Origin: Thermoflavifilum sp.
Lineage (GTDB): Bacteria; Bacteroidota; Bacteroidia; Chitinophagales; Chitinophagaceae
Assembly: GCA_019683625.1 (NCBI GenBank)
Contig: JADGHY010000107.1
Span: 1 to 7,300, forward strand
Direction: 5' to 3'
Length of the DNA stretch: 7,300 nt
In this document: positions 1 to 7,248 of the stretch, one piece after another
Position numbering within the stretch: the stretch's first letter is position 1
How the letters are laid out: every line of letters starts with the position of its first letter
Notes under the pieces: generated by a model
What the model was told of the DNA's origin: nothing
What the model saw: the letters and a program-made list of their open reading frames with translations, nothing else
Database searches by the model: none
Position numbers and translations under genes: made by a program

Positions 1-210
1 GATTTAACCCGGAATATTTTTTTAGAACGCCATCAGCATGCAGGGTTCGACAACCTGAATATCGTCACGCTTTTGAGATGCCCCATTTCCGGAGGTGAAC
101 TTGTTTTAGACAAAACAAGAACAAAGTTGATTTCAAAAGAAGCTGGTGTGTACTATCCTATTATTCAGGATATTCCAATACTTGTTAAATCAGAAGCCAG
201 GAGTTTATAA
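1..210 (+). CDS. C-terminal fragment of a protein ending in a Trm112-like domain
   Basis: The frame is open from the first base to a TAA at 208-210 and gives about 69 residues with no ATG or GTG, so the gene starts left of the window. The last 45 residues follow the Trm112/YcaR pattern: LLRCP, then a short Gly-Gly turn, then YYPI-x-DIPIL and a closing acidic/Ala/Arg stretch. Trm112-family domains are small folds that stand alone or are joined to methyltransferases and bind or activate them. Here only the first Cys (in RCP) is present. The second Cys of the usual CxxC and the later Cys are replaced, so zinc binding is unlikely. At least 20 residues precede the domain, so this is probably a tail on a larger protein, perhaps a methyltransferase, but the partner domain is outside the window. 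The domain call is fairly firm; the function is inferred. Confidence 0.6.
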   Translation, partial: DLTRNIFLERHQHAGFDNLNIVTLLRCPISGGELVLDKTRTKLISKEAGVYYPIIQDIPILVKSEARSL

Positions 211-252
211 AATTATGGGCTTGCTTCTCATGGAAGCTCTTCAGAAATTATG

Positions 253-276
253 CTTTCAATGTGATCATTTGGAAAG
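253..276 (-). terminator. Hairpin abutting the tRNA-Phe 3' end
   Basis: CTTTC-AATG (253-261) pairs with CATT-GAAAG (266-269 and 272-276) around a four-base loop, with a two-base bulge at 270-271. This makes nine pairs ending at the base next to the tRNA discriminator (277). It lies in the convergent gap between the 1-210 gene (+) and the tRNA (-), so it could serve as a shared terminator or as a trailer structure. No T-tract follows on either strand, so the terminator role is tentative. A second small hairpin, GCTTC/GAAGC, lies at 223-237. Confidence 0.3.
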
Positions 277-349
<73 letters not shown>

Positions 350-378
350 AGATCTGACGACATCTGCGCCAGGGCACG

Positions 379-408
379 CAAAGATAAGGATTTTCTTATC
401 CGCACCAA
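379..408 (-). promoter_or_regulatory. Bacteroidota-type promoter for tRNA-Phe
   Basis: On the minus strand TTG (408-406) is followed after 19 bases by TATCTTTG (386-379), an exact match to the Bacteroidota -7 consensus TAnnTTTG at the usual spacing from a -33 TTG. The predicted transcript starts near 372, about 22 nt before the mature tRNA 5' end at 349. A 6-bp inverted repeat GATAAG/CTTATC (383-388, 395-400) falls in the spacer and is probably incidental. Confidence 0.6.
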
Positions 409-412
409 GTAA

Positions 413-459
413 CCTGCTGTTCAACAGCTCACTTGCGTGGCGAGTGCCAGCTGAGCAGG
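413..459 (-). terminator. Compound stem-loop directly after the recQ stop
   Basis: Fifteen base pairs can form in three blocks: CCTGCT/AGCAGG (413-418 with 454-459), CAGCT/AGCTG (425-429 with 449-453) and CACT/AGTG (430-433 with 443-446). There is a 9-base loop, a 6-base bulge and a 2-base bulge. The structure begins two bases after the recQ stop codon and ends just before the tRNA promoter, which fits a role in ending or protecting the recQ transcript. There is no U-tract, so a classical intrinsic terminator is not shown. An alternative exclusive fold is the palindrome GCTGTT-C-AACAGC at 416-428. Confidence 0.35.
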
Positions 460-460
460 C

Positions 461-2764
461 CTAATTCCCATATTCACTGAGGAATTTGATGCGCATGAGT
501 TTGAGCTGTTCCACGGTATAATCCCCATCACTGAGGGCTTCTCTGGCCGCTTCGAGGCTGGAAGTTTCGCAATGCCTGAAATATTCCATGATTTCTTCCT
601 TGGCATATTCATCCAGCTCCTCATCAATGCAATAGTCCACATTCAATCGCGTACCGCTGGCCACAATGGTTTCCATTTCATCGAGCAGCTGGGACAAGGT
701 TAAATCCCTGGAGCGCGCTATGGTTTCCAGCGGAATTTTTTTATCGATATTCTGGATGATGAATACTTTCAGGCCGCTTTTGTTGACCACGCTCTTCATC
801 ACGAAATCGTCGGGCTTTTCGATATCGTGCTCTTCCACATATTTTTGAATCATCTCCACAAAAGGCTTTCCGAACTTAATGGCTTTGCCTTTGCTCACGC
901 CTTGAATCCGTTCCAGTTCTTCCAATGTGGTGGGATATTGGGTGGCCATATCTTCCAGCGAGGTTTCCAGAAAGACCACGAAAGGTGGAAGCCCTTTTTC
1001 TTTGGCTACTTTTTTCCGCAGATCCTTCAGCATTTCAAACAATACCTGATCCACGGCACCCGCTCCGGGACCGGTTGGCATATCCTCTTCCTCCGCATCT
1101 TCTTCATCAAACTGATGGTTCAGGGAAAAATAAATCGGATAGGGATGGGAAAGAAATTGCCGGCCTTTTTCCGTGAGCTTCAGCAAGCCATATTCTTCAA
1201 TATCTTTTTCAATGAGCCCTTCCAGCATCATCTGCCGGATGAGCGAATTCCAAAAATGGGCGTCATGTTCCTTTCCGCTTCCAAATTCCGGAAGTTCATC
1301 GTGCCGATAAGTGGTAATTTGCGGGGTGGGCTTGCCACAAATCACATCCACCAGATATTCTATTCCAAATCGCTCGTGAAGGGCCTGAATGGTGCGCAGG
1401 ACAATGGCCACCCGATTTTTCACCTCAATTTTTTCTTTCGGATTCAGGCAGTTATCACAATGGCCACAATTTTCTTCCTGGAATTGTTCGCCAAAATAGT
1501 GCAGGATAAACTTGCGCCGGCACACAGCACTTTCCGCATAAGCTACCATTTCATTGATAAGCTGTGCACCCATTTCCCTTTCGCTAAGGGGTTTGTCGCG
1601 CATCAGCTGCTCCAGCTTGTGGATATCCTTATGGGAGTAAAAACAAATACATTTTCCTTCCAGGCCGTCACGGCCGGCTCTGCCGGTTTCCTGGTAATAA
1701 TTTTCCAGGCTCTTGGGAATATTGTAATGAATCACATAGCGAATGTCGGGCTTGTCTATGCCCATCCCAAAGGCAATCGTAGCCACGATCACCTCTACTT
1801 CTTCCATCAGAAACATATCCTGCCGCTGGGTGCGGGTGGCTGCGTCGAGTCCGGCATGATAAGCCACGGCCTTGATGCCATTGGCCACCAACATATCGGC
1901 AATTTCTTCCGTGGTTTTCCGGTTTAAGGTATAAATGATGCCGCTTTTGCCCCGGTGCTGCATGATGAACCGCACGATTTCCTTTAGCGTCTGATCTTTT
2001 TTGCGCTTGGGGCGGATTTCATAATACAGATTGGGACGATTAAATGAAGAAATGAACACATTCGGATGCCTGAGCTCCAGGTTTTTCAGGATATCGCTCT
2101 GCACTTTAGGCGTGGCCGTAGCCGTGAGGGCAATGACGGGCAACTGATCATTGATGGCATTAATCATTTCGCGCAGGCGCCTGTATTCCGGCCGAAAATC
2201 ATGCCCCCATTCGGAGATGCAGTGTGCTTCGTCTACGGCAATGAATGAAATTTGCAATTCTCGGAAAAAGCTCAGGTTATCAGCCTTGGTAAGGGTCTCG
2301 GGTGCCACATACAACATTTTGGTTTTCCCGGAGCTCAGATCGGATTTCACGCGCCTGATTTCGGTCTTGGAAAGCGTGGAATTCAGAAAATGTGCCACAT
2401 GATCCTTGCTGCTGTATGAGCGGATCAAATCTACCTGATTCTTCATGAGCGCAATGAGCGGCGATACAATGATGGCACAGCCCGGACTGATAAGCGCAGG
2501 CAGCTGGTAACAGAGCGACTTTCCGCCACCCGTAGGCATGATCACAAACGTGTCTTTACCCGAAAGAATGCTGCGGATAATTTTTTCCTGATTTCCTTTG
2601 AAGGTTTCAAATCCAAAATGCCGCTTGAGTTGGGCGTGCAGATATGCAGAAGAGGTGATATCCTGATGATCCTGATCGGGTAAGGATGATGGGGAAGATG
2701 ACGTGGAAAAATCCGTTGTAACAGCCTCCTGCACGGTGCGAGCTTTCACTGTTCTTTTACTCAT
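461..2764 (-). CDS. recQ: ATP-dependent DNA helicase RecQ
   Basis: This is a 767-residue superfamily 2 3'-5' DNA helicase used in recombination, replication-fork repair and suppression of illegitimate exchange. Residues 1-40 are Ser-rich and look disordered. The helicase core follows: FKGNQ (motif 0, ~55), TGGGKS Walker A (78-83), DEAH (178-181) with the RecQ aromatic-rich loop ISEWGHDFRPEY after it, LTATAT (213-218) and the arginine-finger motif QETGRAGRDG (359-368). The zinc-binding module has Cys415, Cys433, Cys436 and Cys439. RQC winged-helix sequence follows (~445-540), then an acidic linker, an HRDC domain (~574-644) and a C-terminal HTH-like extension (~665-767). The extension is longer than in the ~610-residue E. 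coli enzyme; in my recollection such tails are common in Bacteroidota RecQ. The ATG at 2764 was preferred to an in-frame TTG at 2812, which would add 16 residues unlike the family and overlap a leader hairpin. The stop is TAG. It appears to be transcribed alone. Confidence 0.96.
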   Translation of the reverse strand: MSKRTVKARTVQEAVTTDFSTSSSPSSLPDQDHQDITSSAYLHAQLKRHFGFETFKGNQEKIIRSILSGKDTFVIMPTGGGKSLCYQLPALISPGCAIIVSPLIALMKNQVDLIRSYSSKDHVAHFLNSTLSKTEIRRVKSDLSSGKTKMLYVAPETLTKADNLSFFRELQISFIAVDEAHCISEWGHDFRPEYRRLREMINAINDQLPVIALTATATPKVQSDILKNLELRHPNVFISSFNRPNLYYEIRPKRKKDQTLKEIVRFIMQHRGKSGIIYTLNRKTTEEIADMLVANGIKAVAYHAGLDAATRTQRQDMFLMEEVEVIVATIAFGMGIDKPDIRYVIHYNIPKSLENYYQETGRAGRDGLEGKCICFYSHKDIHKLEQLMRDKPLSEREMGAQLINEMVAYAESAVCRRKFILHYFGEQFQEENCGHCDNCLNPKEKIEVKNRVAIVLRTIQALHERFGIEYLVDVICGKPTPQITTYRHDELPEFGSGKEHDAHFWNSLIRQMMLEGLIEKDIEEYGLLKLTEKGRQFLSHPYPIYFSLNHQFDEEDAEEEDMPTGPGAGAVDQVLFEMLKDLRKKVAKEKGLPPFVVFLETSLEDMATQYPTTLEELERIQGVSKGKAIKFGKPFVEMIQKYVEEHDIEKPDDFVMKSVVNKSGLKVFIIQNIDKKIPLETIARSRDLTLSQLLDEMETIVASGTRLNVDYCIDEELDEYAKEEIMEYFRHCETSSLEAAREALSDGDYTVEQLKLMRIKFLSEYGN

Positions 2765-2781
2765 ATCCCTGAAGTATTGGC

Positions 2782-2802
2782 ATATTCCCAATGGGGGAAT
2801 AT
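2782..2802 (-). repeat. Perfect 8-bp inverted repeat in the recQ leader
   Basis: ATATTCCC (2782-2789) and GGGAATAT (2795-2802) are exact reverse complements separated by five bases, 17 bases upstream of the recQ ATG. In the RNA this forms a short hairpin that leaves the start codon free. In DNA it could be a dimeric regulator site. No T-tract follows on the minus strand, so it is not an obvious attenuator. Confidence 0.45.
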
Positions 2803-2845
2803 CCTGAAACAAATTATGTTTTTTGTTTATTTAAAAAAGCGCACA

Positions 2846-2876
2846 CGAAGTTACAGAAACCGGCTAAAATAGTCAA
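2846..2876 (-). promoter_or_regulatory. Candidate recQ promoter
   Basis: On the minus strand TTG (2876-2874) is followed after 20 bases by TAACTTCG (2853-2846). This matches the Bacteroidota -7 consensus TAnnTTTG in five of its six fixed positions, at an appropriate spacing. The implied start near 2839 gives a leader of about 75 nt that contains the 2782-2802 hairpin. It sits in the 163-base gap between feoB and recQ, so recQ need not depend on feoB transcription. Confidence 0.42.
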
Positions 2877-2927
2877 GCAAAAAACCGTAAGCTCATCTAA
2901 AGCAGGCGCAAAAAGATTAGAAACTTT

Positions 2928-5048
2928 TTAAAAGATATGGTAGGTGATAAAACTCGCCATATAGGCCAGCCCCGTCATGTATGCCAGTTGAATGAGCGGG
3001 AATTTCCAGGATTTGGTTTCTCTTTTCACCACGGCCAGGGTGCTCATGCATTGCATGGCAAAGACGTAAAAAATCATGAGTGAAAGACCTACAGGTAGCG
3101 TGTAAACCTTGGAGCCATCGGGATGGCGGGCCTGCTGGAGCTTTTGCCGCAGGGTGTCCCGATCGGCATCTTTGCCGCCCTGGACACTGTAAAGGGTGGC
3201 CATGGTGCCTACAAACACTTCACGAGCCGCAAAGGAAGTAATCAGGGCAATGCCAATCTTCCAGTCAAACCCCAGCGGACGGATAACCGGTTCAATCACG
3301 TGGCCCAGGATCCCTGCATAGGAATGCTCGAGCCGCTGTGCCTGGTATGCTATTTCCAGCGCATCTCTTTGCTGAGGCTGCTGGGCCATCAGCTCGGCAT
3401 AATGGATGCGCAGCTGCTCCATTTGCCGGTGTGGCCCATAAGATGCCAATATCCATAAGATTAAGGAAATGACCATGATTACCTTTCCTGCATCGGTAAC
3501 AAAAATCCGGGCTTTTTGCACCATGGTGATGAATACATTTTTCCACCTGGGCGGGCGATATACGGGTAATTCCAGGATGAAATAACTTTTTTCTTTCACC
3601 CGGATGATTTGTTTCATTACCCATGCCACAACCAGCGCCATGAAGAAGCCCAGCAGATAAAGGCCCATCATTACCAGTCCTTGCAGGCTCAAAAAGCCCA
3701 GCAGATAGCGATCAGGAATCACCAGCGAAATCAACACAATATACACGGGCAGGCGAGCAGAGCAGCTCATGAGAGGCGTGACCAGAATGGTGATAAGCCT
3801 TTCCTTGTAGTTCTCAATATTGCGCGTTGCCATGATAGCGGGTACAGCACAGGCGAGTCCGCTGATCAAGGGCATGACAGATTTGCCATTTAACCCCACC
3901 TGGCGCATTAGCCGATCGCTCAGAAAGCTCACGCGCGCCATGTATCCCGTGTCTTCCAGGATAGTAATCAGGCCAAATAAGATCATGATTTGGGGCACAA
4001 ACACGGCAATTCCACTCAGTCCGGCTATTATGCCATTGATCAGCAAGTCGCTGAACCAACCCGCAGGCAACACATCCCCCATCCAGGTGCTGAGCCAGGT
4101 AAAGGCCTGTTCAATGAGCCCCATGGGATATTGGGCCAGCCAAAAAATGCTCTGGAATAACAGAAATAATACTGCCAGCAAGATGACGTAGCCCCAGAAC
4201 CGGTGAAGCAGCACCTGATCAATGCGTTCGGTGATGAGGTTTTTCCGGTGCGGGTCGTCTATCCATACCGACTGAGCCATGATCTGGGCGATGCGCTGAT
4301 AGCGCTGCATGATTTCCTCGCCCTGTACTTTGGCCCGGTTAAACTGTTCTTCTGCCAGGATATTCATGAGGGCAAGCCGCTGACCGCCATTCAAGAACTT
4401 GAGTTGTTCGTGATGGGCAGCGATTAGCAAAGCAGGATAGTCGCCCCGTACTTCCACATACTTTCGGGTACGGCAAATCACGCCCGGAGCCAAATCCCTG
4501 ATGGGAATGAAATCGGTGGCCGGAGGCTGATATTGGTGGGCTGCTGTGAGGGCCAAGGCTTTCTTTAAAGCCGTAATCCCCTTTTCCTTTCTGGGGTTCA
4601 CGGGCACTACCGGCACGCCTAAGGCCAATTCCAATGCCGGCACATCAATCCGGATACCTTTTTGCTGGGCAATGTCCATCATGGTCAAGGCGATGACCAC
4701 CGGTATTTTCAGGTCAATGATCTGGGAACAAAACAGCAAGTTCCGTTTGATATTAGAAGCATCGGCCAGGCATATTACAACATCGGGCCGATCGGGATTA
4801 CGGGGATTCAGAAGCACATCAAAAGTTACCCATTCATCGGCACTTCGGGGATAAATGCTGTAGGTTCCGGGAAGATCAACTACTTTGGCCAGCCGATCGG
4901 GGTCTAACTGCGTGAAGCCTACTTTTTTATCAACGGTCACCCCGGGGAAATTACCCACTTTTTGGTTCAGCCCGGTGAGCACGTTGAACAGAGAAGTCTT
5001 GCCGGAATTAGGATTTCCAACCAGTACTATGCTGATACTTTCGCTCAT
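2928..5048 (-). CDS. feoB: Ferrous iron transporter FeoB
   Basis: This is a 706-residue inner-membrane Fe(II) importer with an N-terminal GTPase-like domain. G1 is GNPNSGKTS (11-19), the G2 Thr lies in GVTVDKK (36-42), and G3 is DLPG (58-61) with the family's TYS after it. The G4 position reads TMMD (122-125) instead of NxxD. A helical spacer domain follows (~170-275). The membrane part has about eight to nine hydrophobic segments from 285 onward, with two Gate regions: GLACAVPAIMATR plus MSCSARLPVY (397-436) and FAAREVFVGTM (606-616). The closing CMSTLAVVKRET motif (~667-678) is also typical. The length is normal for a FeoB without fused FeoA. The ATG at 5048 was chosen over an in-frame TTG at 5069 because it starts seven residues before the first strand of the G domain. 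No feoA or feoC lies on either side. The stop is TAA at 2928. Confidence 0.97.
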   Translation of the reverse strand: MSESISIVLVGNPNSGKTSLFNVLTGLNQKVGNFPGVTVDKKVGFTQLDPDRLAKVVDLPGTYSIYPRSADEWVTFDVLLNPRNPDRPDVVICLADASNIKRNLLFCSQIIDLKIPVVIALTMMDIAQQKGIRIDVPALELALGVPVVPVNPRKEKGITALKKALALTAAHQYQPPATDFIPIRDLAPGVICRTRKYVEVRGDYPALLIAAHHEQLKFLNGGQRLALMNILAEEQFNRAKVQGEEIMQRYQRIAQIMAQSVWIDDPHRKNLITERIDQVLLHRFWGYVILLAVLFLLFQSIFWLAQYPMGLIEQAFTWLSTWMGDVLPAGWFSDLLINGIIAGLSGIAVFVPQIMILFGLITILEDTGYMARVSFLSDRLMRQVGLNGKSVMPLISGLACAVPAIMATRNIENYKERLITILVTPLMSCSARLPVYIVLISLVIPDRYLLGFLSLQGLVMMGLYLLGFFMALVVAWVMKQIIRVKEKSYFILELPVYRPPRWKNVFITMVQKARIFVTDAGKVIMVISLILWILASYGPHRQMEQLRIHYAELMAQQPQQRDALEIAYQAQRLEHSYAGILGHVIEPVIRPLGFDWKIGIALITSFAAREVFVGTMATLYSVQGGKDADRDTLRQKLQQARHPDGSKVYTLPVGLSLMIFYVFAMQCMSTLAVVKRETKSWKFPLIQLAYMTGLAYMASFITYHIF

Positions 5049-5066
5049 GCCCTGTTCAGGAATTTG

Positions 5067-5074
5067 CAAAGCTA
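5067..5074 (-). promoter_or_regulatory. Possible -7 element for feoB
   Basis: TAGCTTTG on the minus strand matches TAnnTTTG exactly and would start transcription near 5060, about 12 nt before the feoB ATG. No TTG lies at the expected 19-21 base spacing (the nearest is 27 bases upstream), so the promoter is incomplete by consensus. Read-through from the PspC gene, which ends 87 bases upstream, is the alternative. Confidence 0.28.
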
Positions 5075-5135
5075 TGCATTATTCTTCCAGGGGATGGGCG
5101 CCAATCCGAAAATTCCTTATTCCAAAAAGGAAAAT

Positions 5136-6824
5136 TTATTGGGGCTGAATATTAAACAAGCTGAAAAACAAGTACAGCAAGCCATCCATCCATTCGCTGC
5201 TGGAGCTTGTATCGGCCTGTTTTTCTTTTCTCCAGCCGGGGGCCAGATCAGAAATGGACAGGCCGGAAAAGGCCAGTGGATGGGGCTTTGGTTGATTGGA
5301 AGCGGATTGTGGGAAACGCTCCTCATCATCGGGCTCATCCTCATCTCCCCCGTGCTGGTATGGATCTTGCCAGGCAGGTGCTCCCAGCAAAAACGCTTGT
5401 TTGTTGTTGGGGACATACACGTTTACCTCTATCTGTTGATTGCGGAAGGGGACGCCGCTAGGCAGAGGCACAGCATCGGGAAGGCTGATCACAGAATCCT
5501 GTTGCGCAAAGGAAAATGAGAGTCGGCGGGCATTTTCAAATGCTTCACTACCCGTAGCACCCCTGGCCGATTTCAGGATTTCAATCCGAAAACTATCGTT
5601 TTCCGGGGCAGGAATAATGTGCACATGCACGTTGGGATAAAACAGCGAGTCATCGCGAAGGCTTATCCAGTCACCCAAAATCATGTGGTACCGGCCTGCT
5701 GCGTCCGTAGATTCATCCATCACAGGCTGCAGCTTCACATAAAGCGTTTTGCCGGAGGGCTGGTGAAAATCCACCTGCATCCGGGAAATTCTTTTCACCC
5801 GAAAATGGTGTCCAACATCCCAAGTCATATAAAGAACCATGAGCAAACCGAGCAACCACAATAACACAAGGCCATATCCCACGGCAGCATGCATTCGTTG
5901 GGCTCCTGCCAGCTTGCGAATCAGAAAAATCATGAAAGCCACTACTGGAATGCCTAATACCAATACCAATGCCGGCCAGAACAGCATTCCGGGCCATGCA
6001 CCCACCCAGATAAAGCTTTTCAGGGGGATGACTATTGCCGAAGAACCGATTAAAGCGATTAGGGTTACTCCCAGCGAGAAAATAATCACTAAGCCAATCA
6101 GGATCAAAATAACCTTAGCCGCCCAGCCCACCACTCTAAGCAAAGCCAGGATAATTTCCCTGAGGGCTTCTCCTATATCAGTGGTTTCTTTTTTTTTAAA
6201 AACCCCGGCAGCTTCTTTGCCCAGATCCTGCGCCTTGGATTTGACGCCGCTAAGCTCTTCTTTCACGGCCTGCGAAATATTTTGCAAGTCCACCCGCTCC
6301 CCACGCATCTCCAGCTTTTCGGCTGCAGTCCGGGCTCTGGGTACAGCAATCCACAACACCAGATACAGCAACACCCCCGTGCCGGCTCCAAAAAGCAATA
6401 ACGCAAATACCAAACGGAAGATGACCGGATCCACACCAAAATAAGCGCCTAAGCCCCCACACACACCACCCAAAATTTTATCATCCGGATCGCGGTATAG
6501 CCTTTTGCGGGGACGGAAGCTCACCGAAGGCTGCGGCGTGGCTGGGGAGGATGACTCTGTTTCACCCCCCAATTCTTCGGGCCTGCCCATGGCCGCAATC
6601 ACCGCATGAACATCATCATCGGTAATGCAATTCCCACCTTTCCGCAGTTGTTCCTGAAAAAGCTCCCCAATGCGGGCCTCAATGTCAGAAACAATTTCAT
6701 CGCCTCCCTCCTCCTGACCAAAATGCCGCTGCAGGCTTTCGATATAAGCCTTCAACAGGTCATAAGCCGTATCTTCCATCGGAATCAACAAGCCAGCCAG
6801 ATGTACATTGATAATTTTTTTCAT
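5136..6824 (-). CDS. PspC-domain multi-pass membrane protein
   Basis: This is a 562-residue envelope protein. Residues 1-85 form a soluble helical domain (MKKIINVHLAG...DIEARIGELF...ITDDDV) of the type that precedes PspC in long Bacteroidota PspC proteins. The PspC domain spans ~107-165, with RDPDDKILGGVCGG, FGVDP and a hydrophobic hairpin ending LWIAVPR. PspC is known as a membrane sensor/effector of envelope stress in proteobacteria; that role is only inferred here. A charged linker (166-215) carries three Lys codons in an A9 run at 6189-6197. Further membrane segments lie at ~224-262, 271-303 and 314-334, then a ~200-residue C-terminal region, probably exported, with an acidic patch (493-503) and a hydrophobic last ~15 residues. 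The ATG at 6824 was chosen because the upstream extension has no family similarity and overlaps padR. It lies 32 bases after the PadR gene and probably shares its transcript. Confidence 0.88.
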   Translation of the reverse strand: MKKIINVHLAGLLIPMEDTAYDLLKAYIESLQRHFGQEEGGDEIVSDIEARIGELFQEQLRKGGNCITDDDVHAVIAAMGRPEELGGETESSSPATPQPSVSFRPRKRLYRDPDDKILGGVCGGLGAYFGVDPVIFRLVFALLLFGAGTGVLLYLVLWIAVPRARTAAEKLEMRGERVDLQNISQAVKEELSGVKSKAQDLGKEAAGVFKKKETTDIGEALREIILALLRVVGWAAKVILILIGLVIIFSLGVTLIALIGSSAIVIPLKSFIWVGAWPGMLFWPALVLVLGIPVVAFMIFLIRKLAGAQRMHAAVGYGLVLLWLLGLLMVLYMTWDVGHHFRVKRISRMQVDFHQPSGKTLYVKLQPVMDESTDAAGRYHMILGDWISLRDDSLFYPNVHVHIIPAPENDSFRIEILKSARGATGSEAFENARRLSFSFAQQDSVISLPDAVPLPSGVPFRNQQIEVNVYVPNNKQAFLLGAPAWQDPYQHGGDEDEPDDEERFPQSASNQPKPHPLAFSGLSISDLAPGWRKEKQADTSSSSEWMDGLLYLFFSLFNIQPQ

Positions 6825-6856
6825 TTTCAGATAAAATTTACAGGTATGGATGAATA

Positions 6857-7189
6857 TTATGAATTCGTTTGGGTAAGCTGGTTGACGGCTGTTACCATCT
6901 CTTTCCAGGTTTCCTCCAGCATGTGATAGAATGCTTCGCCTTCTGGAGTCATCGAAAAATACTTGCGTGGCGGCCCCGACGGACTTTCCACCCAACGATA
7001 TTTGAGCAACCCTGCATTTTTCAGCCGCGTGAGCAAAGGATAAAGCGTGCCTTCCAACACGTGCAACCCTGCGGCCTTCATCTTTTCAATGATATCCGAA
7101 GGATAGGCTTCCCCCTGCCTGATAATGGCCAGGATACAAAACTCCAGCACGCCCTTCCGCATCTGCGACTGTGTGTTATCAATGTTCAT
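6857..7189 (-). CDS. PadR-family transcriptional regulator
   Basis: This 110-residue DNA-binding protein has the PadR winged-helix fold. A first helix contains MRKGVLEFCILAII (10-23). Next come GEAYPSDIIEKMK (26-38) and the recognition region VLEGTLYPLLTRLKNAGLL (44-62). The wing is YRWVESPSGPPRKYFSMT (64-81), and a terminal dimerisation helix spans ~83-105. Length and motifs fit the short PadR class, whose members are usually repressors of adjacent genes and of themselves. The ATG at 7189 lies about 22 nt downstream of the predicted transcription start. The gene leads a two-gene unit with the PspC membrane protein, so the likely target is its own operon. The inducing signal cannot be read from the sequence. 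Confidence 0.95.
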   Translation of the reverse strand: MNIDNTQSQMRKGVLEFCILAIIRQGEAYPSDIIEKMKAAGLHVLEGTLYPLLTRLKNAGLLKYRWVESPSGPPRKYFSMTPEGEAFYHMLEETWKEMVTAVNQLTQTNS

Positions 7190-7217
7190 GTCATCGTCTT
7201 TTATTCAAATCACGATG

Positions 7218-7248
7218 CAAACTTATGTATTTTTTGAATACTATGCAA
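7218..7248 (-). promoter_or_regulatory. Bacteroidota-type promoter of the padR-pspC unit
   Basis: On the minus strand TTG (7248-7246) is followed after 20 bases by TAAGTTTG (7225-7218), an exact match to TAnnTTTG. The predicted start is near 7211, giving a leader of about 22 nt. This is the best-placed promoter in the window along with the tRNA-Phe one. Confidence 0.65.

Noticed and set aside
383..400. GATAAG/CTTATC hairpin as a terminator
   Set aside because: It lies inside the spacer of the tRNA-Phe promoter and has only three T's after it, so a transcriptional stop is less likely than coincidence.
827..1927. A 366-codon open frame on the plus strand inside recQ
   Set aside because: It is antisense to a RecQ with all its motifs intact, has no recognisable domain and no promoter or start context. 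It is a by-product of codon composition.
2765..2812. N-terminal extension of RecQ from a TTG at 2812
   Set aside because: It adds 16 residues with no family similarity and runs through the leader hairpin; the ATG at 2764 is the better start.
2879..2927. Intrinsic terminator after feoB
   Set aside because: There is a T6 run on the minus strand (2884-2879) and a weak AAAAAG/CTTTTT repeat (2910-2929), but no stable G/C-rich stem precedes the T's.
5061..5085. Fur-like site upstream of feoB (palindromes TTTGCAAA and ATGCAT)
   Set aside because: The two short palindromes do not form a 19-bp Fur-type repeat, and the wider symmetry is imperfect.
6825..6995. N-terminal extension of the PspC protein up to 6995
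   Set aside because: The extra 57 residues overlap the 3' end of padR in another frame and look non-coding. MKKIINVHLAG at 6824 matches the usual start of this protein type.
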